64,000 bases of DNA from Bacteroidota bacterium (GCA_016713765.1 JADJON010000001.1:682001-746000); one strand, 5' to 3'; shown: positions 53,942 to 63,351, numbered from the stretch's first letter. A program made the numbers and translations. Notes: generated by a model from the sequence alone, not told the origin.

Positions 53942-53980
53942 CAAACGGCCTGAAGTCTTGCTTCAGGCCGTTTGCTTTTT
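53942..53980 (+). terminator. Strong rho-independent terminator after the lectin/SprB gene
   Basis: Perfect 14-bp stem, CAAACGGCCTGAAG (53942-53955) and CTTCAGGCCGTTTG (53961-53974), 5-base loop TCTTG, then CTTTTTAT. It is 53 bases after the stop. Confidence 0.95.
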
Positions 53981-54033
53981 ATCGGTGACTACCGGGCGTA
54001 GCCCCATCCGTCGTCGATTCAGTATATTCGGGA

Positions 54034-55269
54034 ATGCGGACGTTGGGTGTGCTATTCCTGCTGATCGGACTCTCCGGGCTGGCTGCTGCATCAGCTGTAG
54101 TGGATTTGCAAGGACGGTTGCTTAACCGCGCCGATTCCTTGCCCCTGGCTTTTGCCGTTGTTCGGGAACCGACCAGCGGCATCGGAACCACCGCAGACAT
54201 CGACGGTCGCTTCGATATACGGCTGGAAGTGGAGACGGGCTCCGTCTTGCTGGAGGTGACGCGGGTGGGATGCCGGACGAAGCACTGGGTGTCGATGCGG
54301 AACACAACACCCATCGTACTCTACATCGATTGTCCGGCCTTGAACATCCGGGAAGTCGGCATCCGGGGATATACAGCCGAGCAAATGGTTCGGGAAGCCG
54401 TCAGTCGGATTCCGGGCAATACCGCGGCCTTCACGTATGTAACGCCGGGCCGGGCGAGGCGTTGTCGGACCGTGAACGGAAAGATCACCGCCCTGACCGA
54501 ATCGGAGTTGATGGTCCTGTATAACGCCCGGGATGACAGCGGTAAGGTGAGCGAAGCGGTTGCCATGGCCATGTTGGATGACCGGCAACCCGTGCCGGAA
54601 GGGGAAGATCATCGTACACGTGATCGCTACGAATTGCTGTTCGCTGCCGATCCGGTCCTTCGCCTGAAGGAGAACCTGCTCAACCCCGCGGCCTTTCCGG
54701 AGTATCGGTTCGATTTTTTGGATAGCGGAACCGGCGATACGGTGCGTATTCGCTATGTATGCGAGTCGCTCGAGAACGAAAGCCACGGCATCGAGAACTA
54801 TCACGAAGTGGAGCTGCGGGAGGAAGGTTGGGAGCTCGGCGAGATCACGCTGCTTCAATCAAGCTTTGCGGTGCTCTCCGTTAAACGCGAGGCTTTTCGT
54901 CGGGCCGCTTATCAGTTTCCCGGGAACAATAATTTCGTCCTTCCGCAAAGGAAGTTCACGCAGGAATTTGATGGGGCGATCTTTTTTGCGGAATACGCCT
55001 GGCAGGATTCGCTATGCTATACCGCTCGTCTGGCCTACCGGTATGCGAACAGTTTCTATCACGTCATGACCCACGAACTTGCCCATACGATCGTCGATTC
55101 TCAGGAATGGGTGGCGGATAAACGATCGAGAAACATTGACCCTAACCTTGCCGATGGTTTTTTCTTTCATGAAGACGACGCGCGTAGTGGCCGACTGAAA
55201 CTGAATCCGGCTCCACTGGAAAACCTGCGCCCCTATTATTTCGAATGGGAAAACCTGTATGGGAAATAA
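54034..55269 (+). CDS. Secreted carboxypeptidase-like regulatory-domain protein
   Basis: This 411-residue protein has a signal peptide ending near 'AAASAVV'. Residues ~22-105 are a carboxypeptidase-like regulatory domain ('VDLQGRLLNRADSLPLAFAVVREPTSGIGTTADIDGRFDIRL'). The rest is a beta-rich domain ('AEQMVREAVSRIPGN') of the kind often found with this domain in Bacteroidota. Near the C-terminus 'HVMTHELAHTIVDSQEW' (H347, E348, H351) has the HExxH pattern, but nothing else suggests a protease. There is no T9SS sorting domain, so a periplasmic or lipid-free outer-membrane location is possible. Function is unknown. A TATATTCG box ends 3 bases before the ATG. Confidence 0.75.
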   Translation: MRTLGVLFLLIGLSGLAAASAVVDLQGRLLNRADSLPLAFAVVREPTSGIGTTADIDGRFDIRLEVETGSVLLEVTRVGCRTKHWVSMRNTTPIVLYIDCPALNIREVGIRGYTAEQMVREAVSRIPGNTAAFTYVTPGRARRCRTVNGKITALTESELMVLYNARDDSGKVSEAVAMAMLDDRQPVPEGEDHRTRDRYELLFAADPVLRLKENLLNPAAFPEYRFDFLDSGTGDTVRIRYVCESLENESHGIENYHEVELREEGWELGEITLLQSSFAVLSVKREAFRRAAYQFPGNNNFVLPQRKFTQEFDGAIFFAEYAWQDSLCYTARLAYRYANSFYHVMTHELAHTIVDSQEWVADKRSRNIDPNLADGFFFHEDDARSGRLKLNPAPLENLRPYYFEWENLYGK

Positions 55270-55293
55270 CCGAGTCCGGTCGGTCGGATCTCG

Positions 55294-56193
55294 CTAGCGG
55301 GATGTACGGTTTGTCAGCACCACCGCGATTTCTTCGTTGCCGAGAGCGTACCAATAACGGGCTACCGCCGACCAGCTACGCAGGAACCAACGTTGCGTGG
55401 CACTCAGCGACGACTGTCCTTTCCCCGAAACACCGAAGAGTTTCATGAACGTCAACACCCACATCAGGGAATCTCCGCCGCGGTAACGGACGCGTTCGGT
55501 ATCCAGCCCTTCCCGTGTAGCCAGCGCATGCAACGCGTTTTCCGTAAAGTGATGGATGTGTACCGGCACCTGCCACCAGCCCCAGTTACGTCCGCCGACC
55601 TTTCGTGCGATCGAATTCCGGTTCGGCACTAACAGCACGATCCGGCCGTTCGGAGTCAAACGGTTCTTCAGTTGTCGCAAGACCACTTCGGGTTCCACCA
55701 GGTGTTCGAAGACATGGGAAAGAATGATCAGGTCGAAACGCTCGGCGGGTTTTTTCAAATAATCCTCCACCGAGATTTCTTCCGCATCCAGTCCGCGCTC
55801 CCGGCAAAAACGAATCGCTTCCGTTCCCAGGTCGATCCCCTTGACGCGATAATCACGACGAAGCGCTTCCATCAGGTAACCGAACATGCAACCGATCTCC
55901 AGTACGTTGGAATACTGCGCCGCAGGATAGTGCTGGCGCAGGAAGCGTGCGAGGCCTTCGGCCCGATAACGTTTTTCTCCGATCACACATTCGTGAACGG
56001 GATACAGGTAGGTCTCCGCATACAAGCGATCCAGCGATGCCTGTGTCTCTACCGGCACCGTGATCCCGTTACCGCACTCTTCGCACACCACGACATCATA
56101 CGTGCGACGCGCATAAATCGAGTCGAGCCCGCCGACCAGGAAATGTTGTTGCTGACTGCCGCAACAGCGACACGTGACGGGAGCCTGGCTCAT
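55294..56193 (-). CDS. Class I SAM-dependent methyltransferase with N-terminal zinc ribbon
   Basis: This 299-residue protein begins with a four-cysteine zinc-ribbon ('CRCCGSQQ...VVCEECGNG'). A Rossmann methyltransferase follows ('NVLEIGCMFGYLMEALRRDYRVKGIDLG', 'FDLIILSHVFEHLVEPEVVLRQLKNRLTPNGRIVLLVPN'). This architecture is common in enzymes that methylate sugars or in glycan clusters. The stop of the GT9 gene overlaps its start by 4 bases, tying it to the glycosyltransferase cluster. Confidence 0.9.
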   Translation of the reverse strand: MSQAPVTCRCCGSQQQHFLVGGLDSIYARRTYDVVVCEECGNGITVPVETQASLDRLYAETYLYPVHECVIGEKRYRAEGLARFLRQHYPAAQYSNVLEIGCMFGYLMEALRRDYRVKGIDLGTEAIRFCRERGLDAEEISVEDYLKKPAERFDLIILSHVFEHLVEPEVVLRQLKNRLTPNGRIVLLVPNRNSIARKVGGRNWGWWQVPVHIHHFTENALHALATREGLDTERVRYRGGDSLMWVLTFMKLFGVSGKGQSSLSATQRWFLRSWSAVARYWYALGNEEIAVVLTNRTSR

Positions 56194-57449
56194 AGACGGT
56201 TCACGACACCCAAGGCGCCGTCGGCCCCGGCGCGGTTAAAGCGTAAGTTTTCAGCCGGAACAGTGCTGCGGTCGCCACGCAGCAAACGCGTGCAGAGACC
56301 CTCCACTTCTTCGAGCGTGATCTGTTTCATGCACTGGTTATCGCCGCCGCAGGGCGGGACGAGGAAGTCGTGCACGCACGGACTGCAATACAGGTTCTTA
56401 TAGATACCGAAGGCGTGTGGGTTGTCGCCGTATTGTGAAGGAGAAGCCGGCCCGAACAGCGAAACAGTCGGGCGGCCGAGCGAAAACGCGATGTGCATCG
56501 GTCCGGTGTCGTTCGTGACGACCAATTCGCTTCTGCTGATGAGCGCGAACAGCTCTCCGAGGCTCAGTCGCCCTGCCGTATTGATCACCTGGTCCTCGTT
56601 CGGCAGTTCCAGCCGACGGTAGATCTCTCCGACATACGCGGCCTCACTCACGGAACCGATCAGAAAGAAGCGATGGGAAGGGAACCGCTGACTCAGCGAA
56701 CGGATCAGGGCGATAAACCGCTCCGAGGGCCAGCGCCGTTCGATGCGGAGGTCGGACGCGTTCGGATTGATCACCACGAACGGCTCGAATGATTCACCGA
56801 CTTGCCGCTCCAGCTTCCGACGCATCGAGGCAAGATCGGCCTCATCCACGCGGAACGGATACAACTGTGCGACGATTTCCCGGCAGCCGACCAGACGTGC
56901 CATCTGCAAATACGACTGCGCGATCGGTGCCCGGGCATTGAAAAACATCATGTGGGTATAAACCCCCATGCGGATGTTCCGCTCCACACGATAGAAGCCG
57001 ATACGATTACGCGCGCAGCTCATGGTCGCGATGGCGGTGCTGTAATACGAGTAGGTTTCGAGATCGATGTACAGGTCCGGTCGAAGTTTCCAGAGCCGCC
57101 GCAACAGTTTCCAACTCGAACTGGCCAACGGCAGCAAACCGGAGTCATTCACCGTCAGTACTTCGTGTACCGCGGCAACCTGCTTCATGAGCCCGCGATT
57201 AGCCTGTGAAGTGACGAAGACCAACCTGGCATCGGGAAAGTTCTTCCGCAGGGTCTGCAAGAGCGGTGTGGCCTGGATGATGCTGCCCATGCCGAGGTAT
57301 TTGCAGACCACGATCGTTTTGGGCGGTCGGGTGAGTGCGTGATCGATGGAGAGGATCCGCCCGAGTACGCGCGCGGCGAGGTTCAGGAAGAACACCAGCG
57401 TTCTTCCCGCCACCGCATCAAGCACGACTTTGGTACGGGTACGGATCAT
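56190..57449 (-). CDS. Glycosyltransferase family 9 (heptosyltransferase-like)
   Basis: This 419-residue protein of the ADP-heptose:LPS heptosyltransferase family has 'IVVCKYLGMGSIIQATPLLQTLRKNFPDARLVFVTSQANRGL', 'FVVINPNASDLRIERRWPSERFIALI' and the nucleotide-sugar motif 'SRSELVVTNDTGPMHIAFSLGRPTVSLFGPASPSQYG'. A cysteine-rich insert near the C-terminus ('LYCSPCVHDFLVPPCGGDNQC') is seen in a subset of the family. It most likely adds a sugar to LPS or another surface glycan. It is coupled to the methyltransferase gene by a 4-base overlap and lies 4 bases after the large membrane protein. Confidence 0.92.
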   Translation of the reverse strand: MIRTRTKVVLDAVAGRTLVFFLNLAARVLGRILSIDHALTRPPKTIVVCKYLGMGSIIQATPLLQTLRKNFPDARLVFVTSQANRGLMKQVAAVHEVLTVNDSGLLPLASSSWKLLRRLWKLRPDLYIDLETYSYYSTAIATMSCARNRIGFYRVERNIRMGVYTHMMFFNARAPIAQSYLQMARLVGCREIVAQLYPFRVDEADLASMRRKLERQVGESFEPFVVINPNASDLRIERRWPSERFIALIRSLSQRFPSHRFFLIGSVSEAAYVGEIYRRLELPNEDQVINTAGRLSLGELFALISRSELVVTNDTGPMHIAFSLGRPTVSLFGPASPSQYGDNPHAFGIYKNLYCSPCVHDFLVPPCGGDNQCMKQITLEEVEGLCTRLLRGDRSTVPAENLRFNRAGADGALGVVNRL

Positions 57450-57453
57450 GGGT

Positions 57454-60400
57454 TTATTCGCCGTTGGCGAGCGAAAAACGTCGCAGTTGAACGTCCTTGC
57501 CGGCCGGGTACAAAGCTACCCAATCCGGCTGAGCGGCAAACCAGTTATACTGGCTCAGGGCTCTGATTCGATACCGGGCTTCCGCGCCGGGAGAGATTCG
57601 GAGTGTGAAGGCGCCTAATTTCGTTTCCCCTTTGCCATAACTGACGATCATGTTCACCGGCTGATCACCCGCGATCTGTGCATCAAGATCGAGGTACGTA
57701 GCTTTTACCCCTGGCTTCGGCAACGAGAAGCGGACTTCCGCGTCCGCAATCAGGCTTCGGTTGTTCAGCAGTTCAAGACTTTGTGTGATCACACCCTGGT
57801 CGTAGGTTCCCCAGTAATAAGGGATGGATCCCAGGTCCCAAACACGAAAGGCTCCGGAGAATTGATCCGGCACATGATCCGCTTCCACCAGCGCCAGCGA
57901 TTGCAATCGAAAGACCTGAACCGGTAACTGAAGTTCGAGTTGTTCCAACCGGGTACAACTGTCGGGTAATGTGATCGGGAAGTAAGCAGTCGTTGCACCC
58001 CACTGAAGATTCCACCTGACCGGTGGAGGATTTTCAAGCCCCGTTGCTTTTATGAATAACTCGGCGTTTCCGCCGCCTTCTGCATGTCCTTCGACTCGTA
58101 AATAGTACCGCTTCCCCGATGTGAGTGCGATACCGTCCGCCGGCAGTATGTCCACGATGCGGAGACCATCGCCATGGCTGCGAACCGTGACCGAGTCGGC
58201 CAGATAGCCCTGCGTGACCCGGCAGTGCGTCCAGTCTTGCCGCCAGAGTCGGGTAACTTCTTTTGTCGCCGGTATGGTCAAGTCGTTACGCAACCAAACG
58301 GTGTGTGGTCCGAGCAGCCAGGCCGGACGATAATGGGCATAGATGTACTCCGCGATCCGATAGTGACGCGCCGCGTTCGGAATGCCGTCGAGCGCGTCCC
58401 AGAAGTTTTCCGGCTGATGCGCGAACACGACCAGCGGAATGTCATAGTTCTTCAACTCATCCAGGAACCGCTCCTGTAAAAAGCTGTTGTGCGCGGTATG
58501 CGGGATCTGGCAGAAATAATTCGGCACCGCCCGGCCCGTGAACGCATACAGCATCGGGGTATTCGAAAAATCGAGGAAGGTGGCGCTGTCGCTGAAGTCA
58601 TGTTCAAGTACATGTTTCAGCTCGTTCGCGAACGCGGTTTGGTCGGCCGACAACTGTACGCGTGTGCCGGGTTGCGGAAACAAATTGATCGCCTGGAAAC
58701 TGCGAGCCGACACCTGAGCGTACCGGTTATTCGTATCCGCTGCCGGACGATCGTATTTCAACAACAGGACGATCAGGGTTGCTGCAATGCTGAAGGAAAA
58801 GAAGCGCGTGATGCTGCGGGTTTTGCCGCTTACATAGACGCTCGCCGCCAGCACGAAGAACCCGTAAGAGGTCCAGGCGGCATCCCAACCTTCCGCCAGG
58901 CTGTGGCGGATCAGTCCGCGTTGCAGGTTGACGAGGAAGAAGGCCGTGAAGAACGCCATCGCCAGCACGGTCGGACGATGCCGGCGCGGGCGTAATACCG
59001 CAACACCGAGGACGATGAGCACGGCGGCGGGAAGTATGTAATACAGCAACTGCGCGATCAATCCGTTCTCGGTGCCGAGCGTTCGCAGTCCAAACGATTG
59101 ATAGGAATTGGTATAAGCCAGGATCTCTTTCAGCCTTGAGAAGATCGCTCCACCGCGCAGCGCCAGCGCTGTTAGCCCGAGTAACAAACAGGGCAATGCC
59201 GCTGGCAGCAACCCGCGTAGCGCGGTACGGAAGAAGGGCTTCGGCTCCCCGGAAAATCCGAGAATTAGCACCAGCGCGATAGTCGCCAGGGTATTCGATA
59301 ATCCGACGTCCAGTCGCCAGAGCATCAGGAAAAACACCCAACTGAAGAGCAGGAAAAAGTGCTTTCGCGCAGGTTGATTCGCGATTGGTAACAAGAGCAC
59401 CACCGTCAACGGCACGAAATGATAATACGCCGGGATCAGCAAGTGCGTGTATGGATAAAACAGGGCGAGGAACAGTGCCAGCCAGCCGTTGTTCCAGATC
59501 TTCCAGACAAACCAATAGGTGGTCGCCGCGATCAGGACGTGCAGCAGGAAGCCATAGAGGTAGGTTCCGTAAGCGTCGAATCCGTTCAACAGATTGTACA
59601 GGCCGCCCCAGCACCAGTCCGAGAGCGCGTGCGAGCTGAAGGAATCCAGGAACGGAATCTTTCCGAACTGATGCCATTGCAGCAAGGGCAGTATGCGGTT
59701 TGCGTCCTCGAATACATCCACCTGCGCGGCAAGGATCGGTTGATAGTAGGCATAGGCAAGTACGCCGGCGATGAACATCGGGAGCGTACGGCTGAAAAAG
59801 CGTTCCTGAACCAAATGCAATTCGGCAGGATGTCGATGCGGCCGAAAAACGGATGCTGCAACCATCGCCAGCGCGATCCAGCCAGGCAGTTGCGATTCCA
59901 TTCCGAAGATCATGCGCAGCTCAGCAGCCACCACGATCAACAGCGGGGCGACGACGAGACCGCTGCTGCGTCGGATCAGACCCAGCGCGTGATTCGTCGG
60001 GTGTTGCGGTCGCTTTAACTGATAGAACAGAAATACCCAGCCCACGCAAACCGTCACAAAGACCGACTCCGGCAGGGAGGGGAGTGGCAGGCTTCCCGAA
60101 AAGAAGGTGCGGATCAGGATGCCGAGGCTGATTCCCAGGGCTCCCAGCCAGCCGATGACCAGGAGATTGATCTCATCGTTCACCTGTGCCTTCATCAGGT
60201 GACGGCTGATGACGGAGACAACGACCGCTCCTTGAAATGCAGCAAGCAGATGCAGGCACGCGCGCATATCGGCTCCAATCACCGAGAAGAAGAGAAAGAC
60301 CAGACCCGCTACGGCACTCGCCTGCAAGACCCGCAACTCCCCGTTTCGTAAGCGGTGTAGCAGCTTTTGTATGGCGAACAGCAGGCCAACGAACAGCAAC

Positions 60401-60621
60401 AGCGATAAGCCGATCGCGTAATAGAACGTACGCACGCGCTCCGTCACATCAACCCCGTCGAAGCTCGCAATGGAAATGGGTCGGTCCGGAAATCCGGCCA
60501 GTATGAATTGCTTCCCGCGAAAGAGCAGGTAAACGAAATACAATGCCCAGAAAAGCGGAATGAAAACCGTTTCGGCAAGCTGCGGACGATTGCGAAGAAT
60601 GCGTAAGATCTTAGGAATCAA
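57454..60621 (-). CDS. Large GT39/GT-C-like membrane protein with C-terminal soluble domain
   Basis: This 1055-residue protein starts at a TTG ('MIPKILRILRNRPQLAETVFIPLFWALYFVYLLF'), preceded by a TACATTTA box at 60643-60650. The first ~640 residues contain about 14 membrane helices, and 'SQLPGWIALAMVAASVFRPHRH' and 'VDVFEDANRILPLLQWHQFGKIPFLDSFSSHALSDW' resemble the extracytoplasmic acceptor-binding loops of GT-C enzymes. The last ~350 residues are a beta-rich soluble region. It is probably a polyprenyl-phosphate-sugar-dependent glycosyltransferase acting in the periplasm. The donor and acceptor are unknown. Confidence 0.75.
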   Translation of the reverse strand: MIPKILRILRNRPQLAETVFIPLFWALYFVYLLFRGKQFILAGFPDRPISIASFDGVDVTERVRTFYYAIGLSLLLFVGLLFAIQKLLHRLRNGELRVLQASAVAGLVFLFFSVIGADMRACLHLLAAFQGAVVVSVISRHLMKAQVNDEINLLVIGWLGALGISLGILIRTFFSGSLPLPSLPESVFVTVCVGWVFLFYQLKRPQHPTNHALGLIRRSSGLVVAPLLIVVAAELRMIFGMESQLPGWIALAMVAASVFRPHRHPAELHLVQERFFSRTLPMFIAGVLAYAYYQPILAAQVDVFEDANRILPLLQWHQFGKIPFLDSFSSHALSDWCWGGLYNLLNGFDAYGTYLYGFLLHVLIAATTYWFVWKIWNNGWLALFLALFYPYTHLLIPAYYHFVPLTVVLLLPIANQPARKHFFLLFSWVFFLMLWRLDVGLSNTLATIALVLILGFSGEPKPFFRTALRGLLPAALPCLLLGLTALALRGGAIFSRLKEILAYTNSYQSFGLRTLGTENGLIAQLLYYILPAAVLIVLGVAVLRPRRHRPTVLAMAFFTAFFLVNLQRGLIRHSLAEGWDAAWTSYGFFVLAASVYVSGKTRSITRFFSFSIAATLIVLLLKYDRPAADTNNRYAQVSARSFQAINLFPQPGTRVQLSADQTAFANELKHVLEHDFSDSATFLDFSNTPMLYAFTGRAVPNYFCQIPHTAHNSFLQERFLDELKNYDIPLVVFAHQPENFWDALDGIPNAARHYRIAEYIYAHYRPAWLLGPHTVWLRNDLTIPATKEVTRLWRQDWTHCRVTQGYLADSVTVRSHGDGLRIVDILPADGIALTSGKRYYLRVEGHAEGGGNAELFIKATGLENPPPVRWNLQWGATTAYFPITLPDSCTRLEQLELQLPVQVFRLQSLALVEADHVPDQFSGAFRVWDLGSIPYYWGTYDQGVITQSLELLNNRSLIADAEVRFSLPKPGVKATYLDLDAQIAGDQPVNMIVSYGKGETKLGAFTLRISPGAEARYRIRALSQYNWFAAQPDWVALYPAGKDVQLRRFSLANGE

Positions 60622-60686
60622 TTGTCTGGGCGCGCGTTACGGGTAAATGTAGCGAAAAGCCGGAAGCCGAATCCACGTCCGGAGCC

Positions 60687-62168
60687 TCACTTACGCAACC
60701 AGAGTGTCAACTGTTTCGTGCTGTCGACCGGCACATAGCGGTCCCCGAACGAAAGGAGGTAGGCATTCATTTTATCGTCTGCGAATGCGCCGGGCCTGCC
60801 GGTACGTTCACAGATCAGATAACGGGCATTCAATTGAGCAAAAGCGCTGTCGATCCGAGCTGGCAGTACGCCGTCGATGAGGTACGTGGCCCGGCGTCCG
60901 GTGTACCATTGGATCGCCCGCGGCTTGGCGCAAATGATCACCGCGTCTTTCGGTGTTTTTTGTTCCACGATCGACAGGATACGTTTTCCCTCGGGTGACT
61001 CAGGACCGTCATTTCGTTCAAGGGTTGTCAACCAATCCACGATGCCCGGCAGGATCAGGATCAACACGATGCCGGCATACGCTACGTGCAGGTAACGCCG
61101 GAATTGCAGCACCGGGAGTACGAACGGTCGCACAAGACTGAGCAGATTGCGCAACAACAATGGTATGGCAGGCAAGAGGAAGCGCAAACCGCCACCCTGA
61201 TAAGGTATGGTCATCAGCAAGCCGGCATACGCCAGTAGAAACCAGTCGGCCGCATCAAGCGAATCTCGTTTGCGCCAGTAGTACACCAACATGCCCGGAA
61301 CGATCAGCCCGCCGGTCCAGGAGAACGGACTGATCCAGAACAAGGCATTGAGCTGATGCAGATAGAAAATGAACTGATCCGTCAGCAACAACGGTTGCGC
61401 GGCAATGGCGCCGCGATAGAACTGCCAGATTCCCGGAAGGTCGATCGGAAACAACACTACGTTTAGGATCGCAAACAACAGCAACGCAATGCCTGCGATC
61501 TTGCCGGCTGCCGACCGCTTCGAACGGTCAAAGACCGACCAGGCCAACAAGGTCGGCAGCAACAGAAATCCCGTCAGTCGCATGCTCATGGCAAGGCCAA
61601 ACGACAAGCCGGCGAATACGATGTTTCGCCGGGAAATCGGTTCTTCTTTTTCGGTCGCCATCGCTTGCAGGCCCAACAGCAGGAAGGCGATAAAGGGCAG
61701 GTCCGACAACAACTCCGTTTTCGCCTGCAGGAATACCGGATGATACGCGATGAGTAATGCGCTCAGCAAAGAGGTGGTGACACCGAATCGCTTGCGTAAC
61801 AACAGGAAGCAGGCGAAGGCGGCTAACAGCAACGACAAAGCCGGCACAATGAAATAAGGCGCTGTACGGAATGGATCGGAAGAGTAGAAGGGAAGCAACA
61901 ACAACGGGAAACCCACCGGATAAGCCGGTATGGCAAAGGCCGGCAAAGCGGGGTCGGCGACAATGCCATTGTCCTGCATCGACCGTCCTTCCACGATGTT
62001 CCGCGTCTGTAACAGGTACTGCGCGAAATCATCACCCCAGTCCGGCTGCCGCACACTGGAGTACAGCAGTGGCGCTAAGAGCAACAACAAAAGAAGCCGG
62101 ACCTTCAAAATGGATACCTGTGAGCGAAGCGAATGTACTAAGGGCGGGGGTGTAGTTCCAACCCGCAT
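60687..62168 (-). CDS. GT39-family (ArnT/PMT-like) glycosyltransferase
   Basis: This protein of up to 493 residues has about ten helices. The PMT-type start 'LLYSSVRQPDWGDDFAQYLLQTRNIVEG' places the catalytic-type acidic pair (D-D) after helix 1, and 'PAYPVGFPLLLLPFYSSDPFRTAPYFIVPALSL', 'LLLAFACFLLLRKRFGVTTSLLSALLIAYHPVFLQAKTELLSDLPFIAFLLLGL' follow the GT39 layout. The first ~20 codons overlap the left edge of the RAYT-associated repeat, so the native start may be the TTG near 62105. It is the fourth gene of the surface-glycan cluster. Confidence 0.8.
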   Translation of the reverse strand: MRVGTTPPPLVHSLRSQVSILKVRLLLLLLLAPLLYSSVRQPDWGDDFAQYLLQTRNIVEGRSMQDNGIVADPALPAFAIPAYPVGFPLLLLPFYSSDPFRTAPYFIVPALSLLLAAFACFLLLRKRFGVTTSLLSALLIAYHPVFLQAKTELLSDLPFIAFLLLGLQAMATEKEEPISRRNIVFAGLSFGLAMSMRLTGFLLLPTLLAWSVFDRSKRSAAGKIAGIALLLFAILNVVLFPIDLPGIWQFYRGAIAAQPLLLTDQFIFYLHQLNALFWISPFSWTGGLIVPGMLVYYWRKRDSLDAADWFLLAYAGLLMTIPYQGGGLRFLLPAIPLLLRNLLSLVRPFVLPVLQFRRYLHVAYAGIVLILILPGIVDWLTTLERNDGPESPEGKRILSIVEQKTPKDAVIICAKPRAIQWYTGRRATYLIDGVLPARIDSAFAQLNARYLICERTGRPGAFADDKMNAYLLSFGDRYVPVDSTKQLTLWLRK

Positions 62169-62179
62169 TCTTAGTTGTT

Positions 62180-62224
62180 GGTCGTAGTTTGGCGCGAAGG
62201 CACTGTGCGGCCGGAACTACGAAC
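62180..62224. repeat. REP-like hairpin type 1 (slightly decayed)
   Basis: GGTCGTAGTT ... AACTACGAAC, a 45-base copy of the type-1 hairpin with one mismatch in the outer stem. Confidence 0.8.
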
Positions 62225-62324
62225 TGCCAGTTTTCAGTAGGCAATATGCGGTATGCAGTATGCAATGCTCGTCCTTCGTCCCACTGCCAACCGCCCACTG
62301 CCAACCGCCAACTGCCCACTGCCG
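62222..62324. repeat. Heptamer arrays AGTAGGC/AGTATGC and ACTGCCA/ACCGCCA
   Basis: AACTGCC, AGTTTTC, AGTAGGC, AATATGC, GGTATGC, AGTATGC (62222-62263), a short CGTCC-type stretch, then ACTGCCA, ACCGCCC, ACTGCCA, ACCGCCA, ACTGCCC, ACTGCCG (62283-62324). Confidence 0.92.
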
Positions 62325-62329
62325 TTGAT

Positions 62330-62374
62330 GGTCGTAGTTTGGCGCGAAGGCACTGTGCGGCCGGAACTACGACC
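62330..62374. repeat. REP-like hairpin type 1 flanking the RAYT gene (3' side)
   Basis: 45 bases with a perfect 10-bp outer stem GGTCGTAGTT/AACTACGACC and an inner GGCACTGTGC-type core. It ends 11 bases before the RAYT stop codon. Confidence 0.92.
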
Positions 62375-62385
62375 TGCTCGCCGGA

Positions 62386-62943
62386 TTAAAGCAATTGCAG
62401 TTCAATCTTCAAAACCTTCACCGGTCCTTGATCTCCGGCATAGTCTCTGGCGCTGCTGAATAGATATTCCTCAGGTCTGCCAACCATGCCGGCTTTGACG
62501 GGATTTTTATGAATATAGTTTATTTTGCTTTTCGTGAATGCTGGAGAATAGACCTCTTCCGCATGATTGTCATGCGTCCAAATCTGATAGCAGGTATTTC
62601 GCTTATGCTTTGATGCGGCACTTCGGAAAATTGGAAGCAACCAGTTTCGTCTGCTTTCCCGGTTTGAGCTTATCTGCTCGATGATTTTTTGACTGGTATA
62701 GCGCTTAAAATCACGGATTATATCGCTAAGATTATTGTTTTTTGCTGCCGCAATTATGTGAAGGTGATTGGTCATTAACACATAGGCATAAATTTCCATA
62801 CCTTTTTCTTCCACGCAATAGTTCAAGCTATTCGTTATAATTTCCTTGTAGCTGGATCTGGTAAATAGATCCACCCAATCGACGATCGTCAAGGTGAGAA
62901 AGTAAACGCCGTCTTGTTTATGAATTTTATATGCGTGTCCCAT
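62386..62943 (-). CDS. REP-associated tyrosine transposase (RAYT, Y1/TnpA_REP family)
   Basis: This 185-residue protein starts 'MGHAYKIHKQDGVYFLTLTIVDWVDLFTR' and carries the HUH motif 'YVLMTNHLHIIAAA', then 'LSDIIRDFKRYTSQKII', a conserved tyrosine-containing helix, and 'INYIHKNPVKAGMVGRPEEYLFSSARDY'. RAYTs are single-strand nucleases that bind REP hairpins. The ATG at 62943 gives the family start. The gene is AT-richer than its surroundings and is flanked at both ends by the same hairpins that bound the tandem units to its right, so it is the likely mobilising enzyme of that repeat family. Confidence 0.94.
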   Translation of the reverse strand: MGHAYKIHKQDGVYFLTLTIVDWVDLFTRSSYKEIITNSLNYCVEEKGMEIYAYVLMTNHLHIIAAAKNNNLSDIIRDFKRYTSQKIIEQISSNRESRRNWLLPIFRSAASKHKRNTCYQIWTHDNHAEEVYSPAFTKSKINYIHKNPVKAGMVGRPEEYLFSSARDYAGDQGPVKVLKIELQLL

Positions 62944-63057
62944 CTGGCTTTTTTGCAAAGCTCGACGACCTGAATTTGTTTTATGATTAATAGATGCTGG
63001 ATATTTCAATGATCAAAGGATATAATAATGAAATCGCAAATTGATCGTCGAAATGAA

Positions 63058-63351
63058 GGCGTAGTTCCTGCCCGCAATCCTCCCCTTCAAACTACGCCCA
63101 ACACCGGTTTTTCAGTCAGCAGTCAGCGGTAGGCAGTAGGCAGTAGGCACGTCCTTCGTCCCACTGCCAACAGCCAGTTTTCAGTTTTCAGTAGGCAGTA
63201 GGCAGAATGTACGTCCTTGTCCCACTGCCAACCGCCTACTGCCAACCGCCAACTGCCCACTGCCGTTGATGGTCGTAGTTTGGCGCGAGGGCACTGTGCG
63301 GCCGGAACTACGACCTGCTCGCCGTTATGAAAGCAACTTCGTCGAAACAAA
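63058..63351. repeat. Composite repeat unit 1 (294 bp)
   Basis: The unit consists of a type-2 hairpin GGCGTAGTT...AACTACGCC (63058-63098), 22 consecutive heptamers (63113-63266: CAGTCAG, CAGTAGG, AGTTTTC, CTGCCAA and CCGCCAA types), a type-1 hairpin (63271-63315), and a 36-base spacer where the RAYT gene would sit. No gene is present. The short minus-strand open frame inside it repeats with the unit and is not credible as protein. Confidence 0.95.

Noticed and set aside
54034..55269. Zinc protease call for the regulatory-domain protein based on HELAH
   Set aside because: There is a single HExxH near the C-terminus with no third ligand pattern and no protease-like surroundings. It was kept only as a remark.
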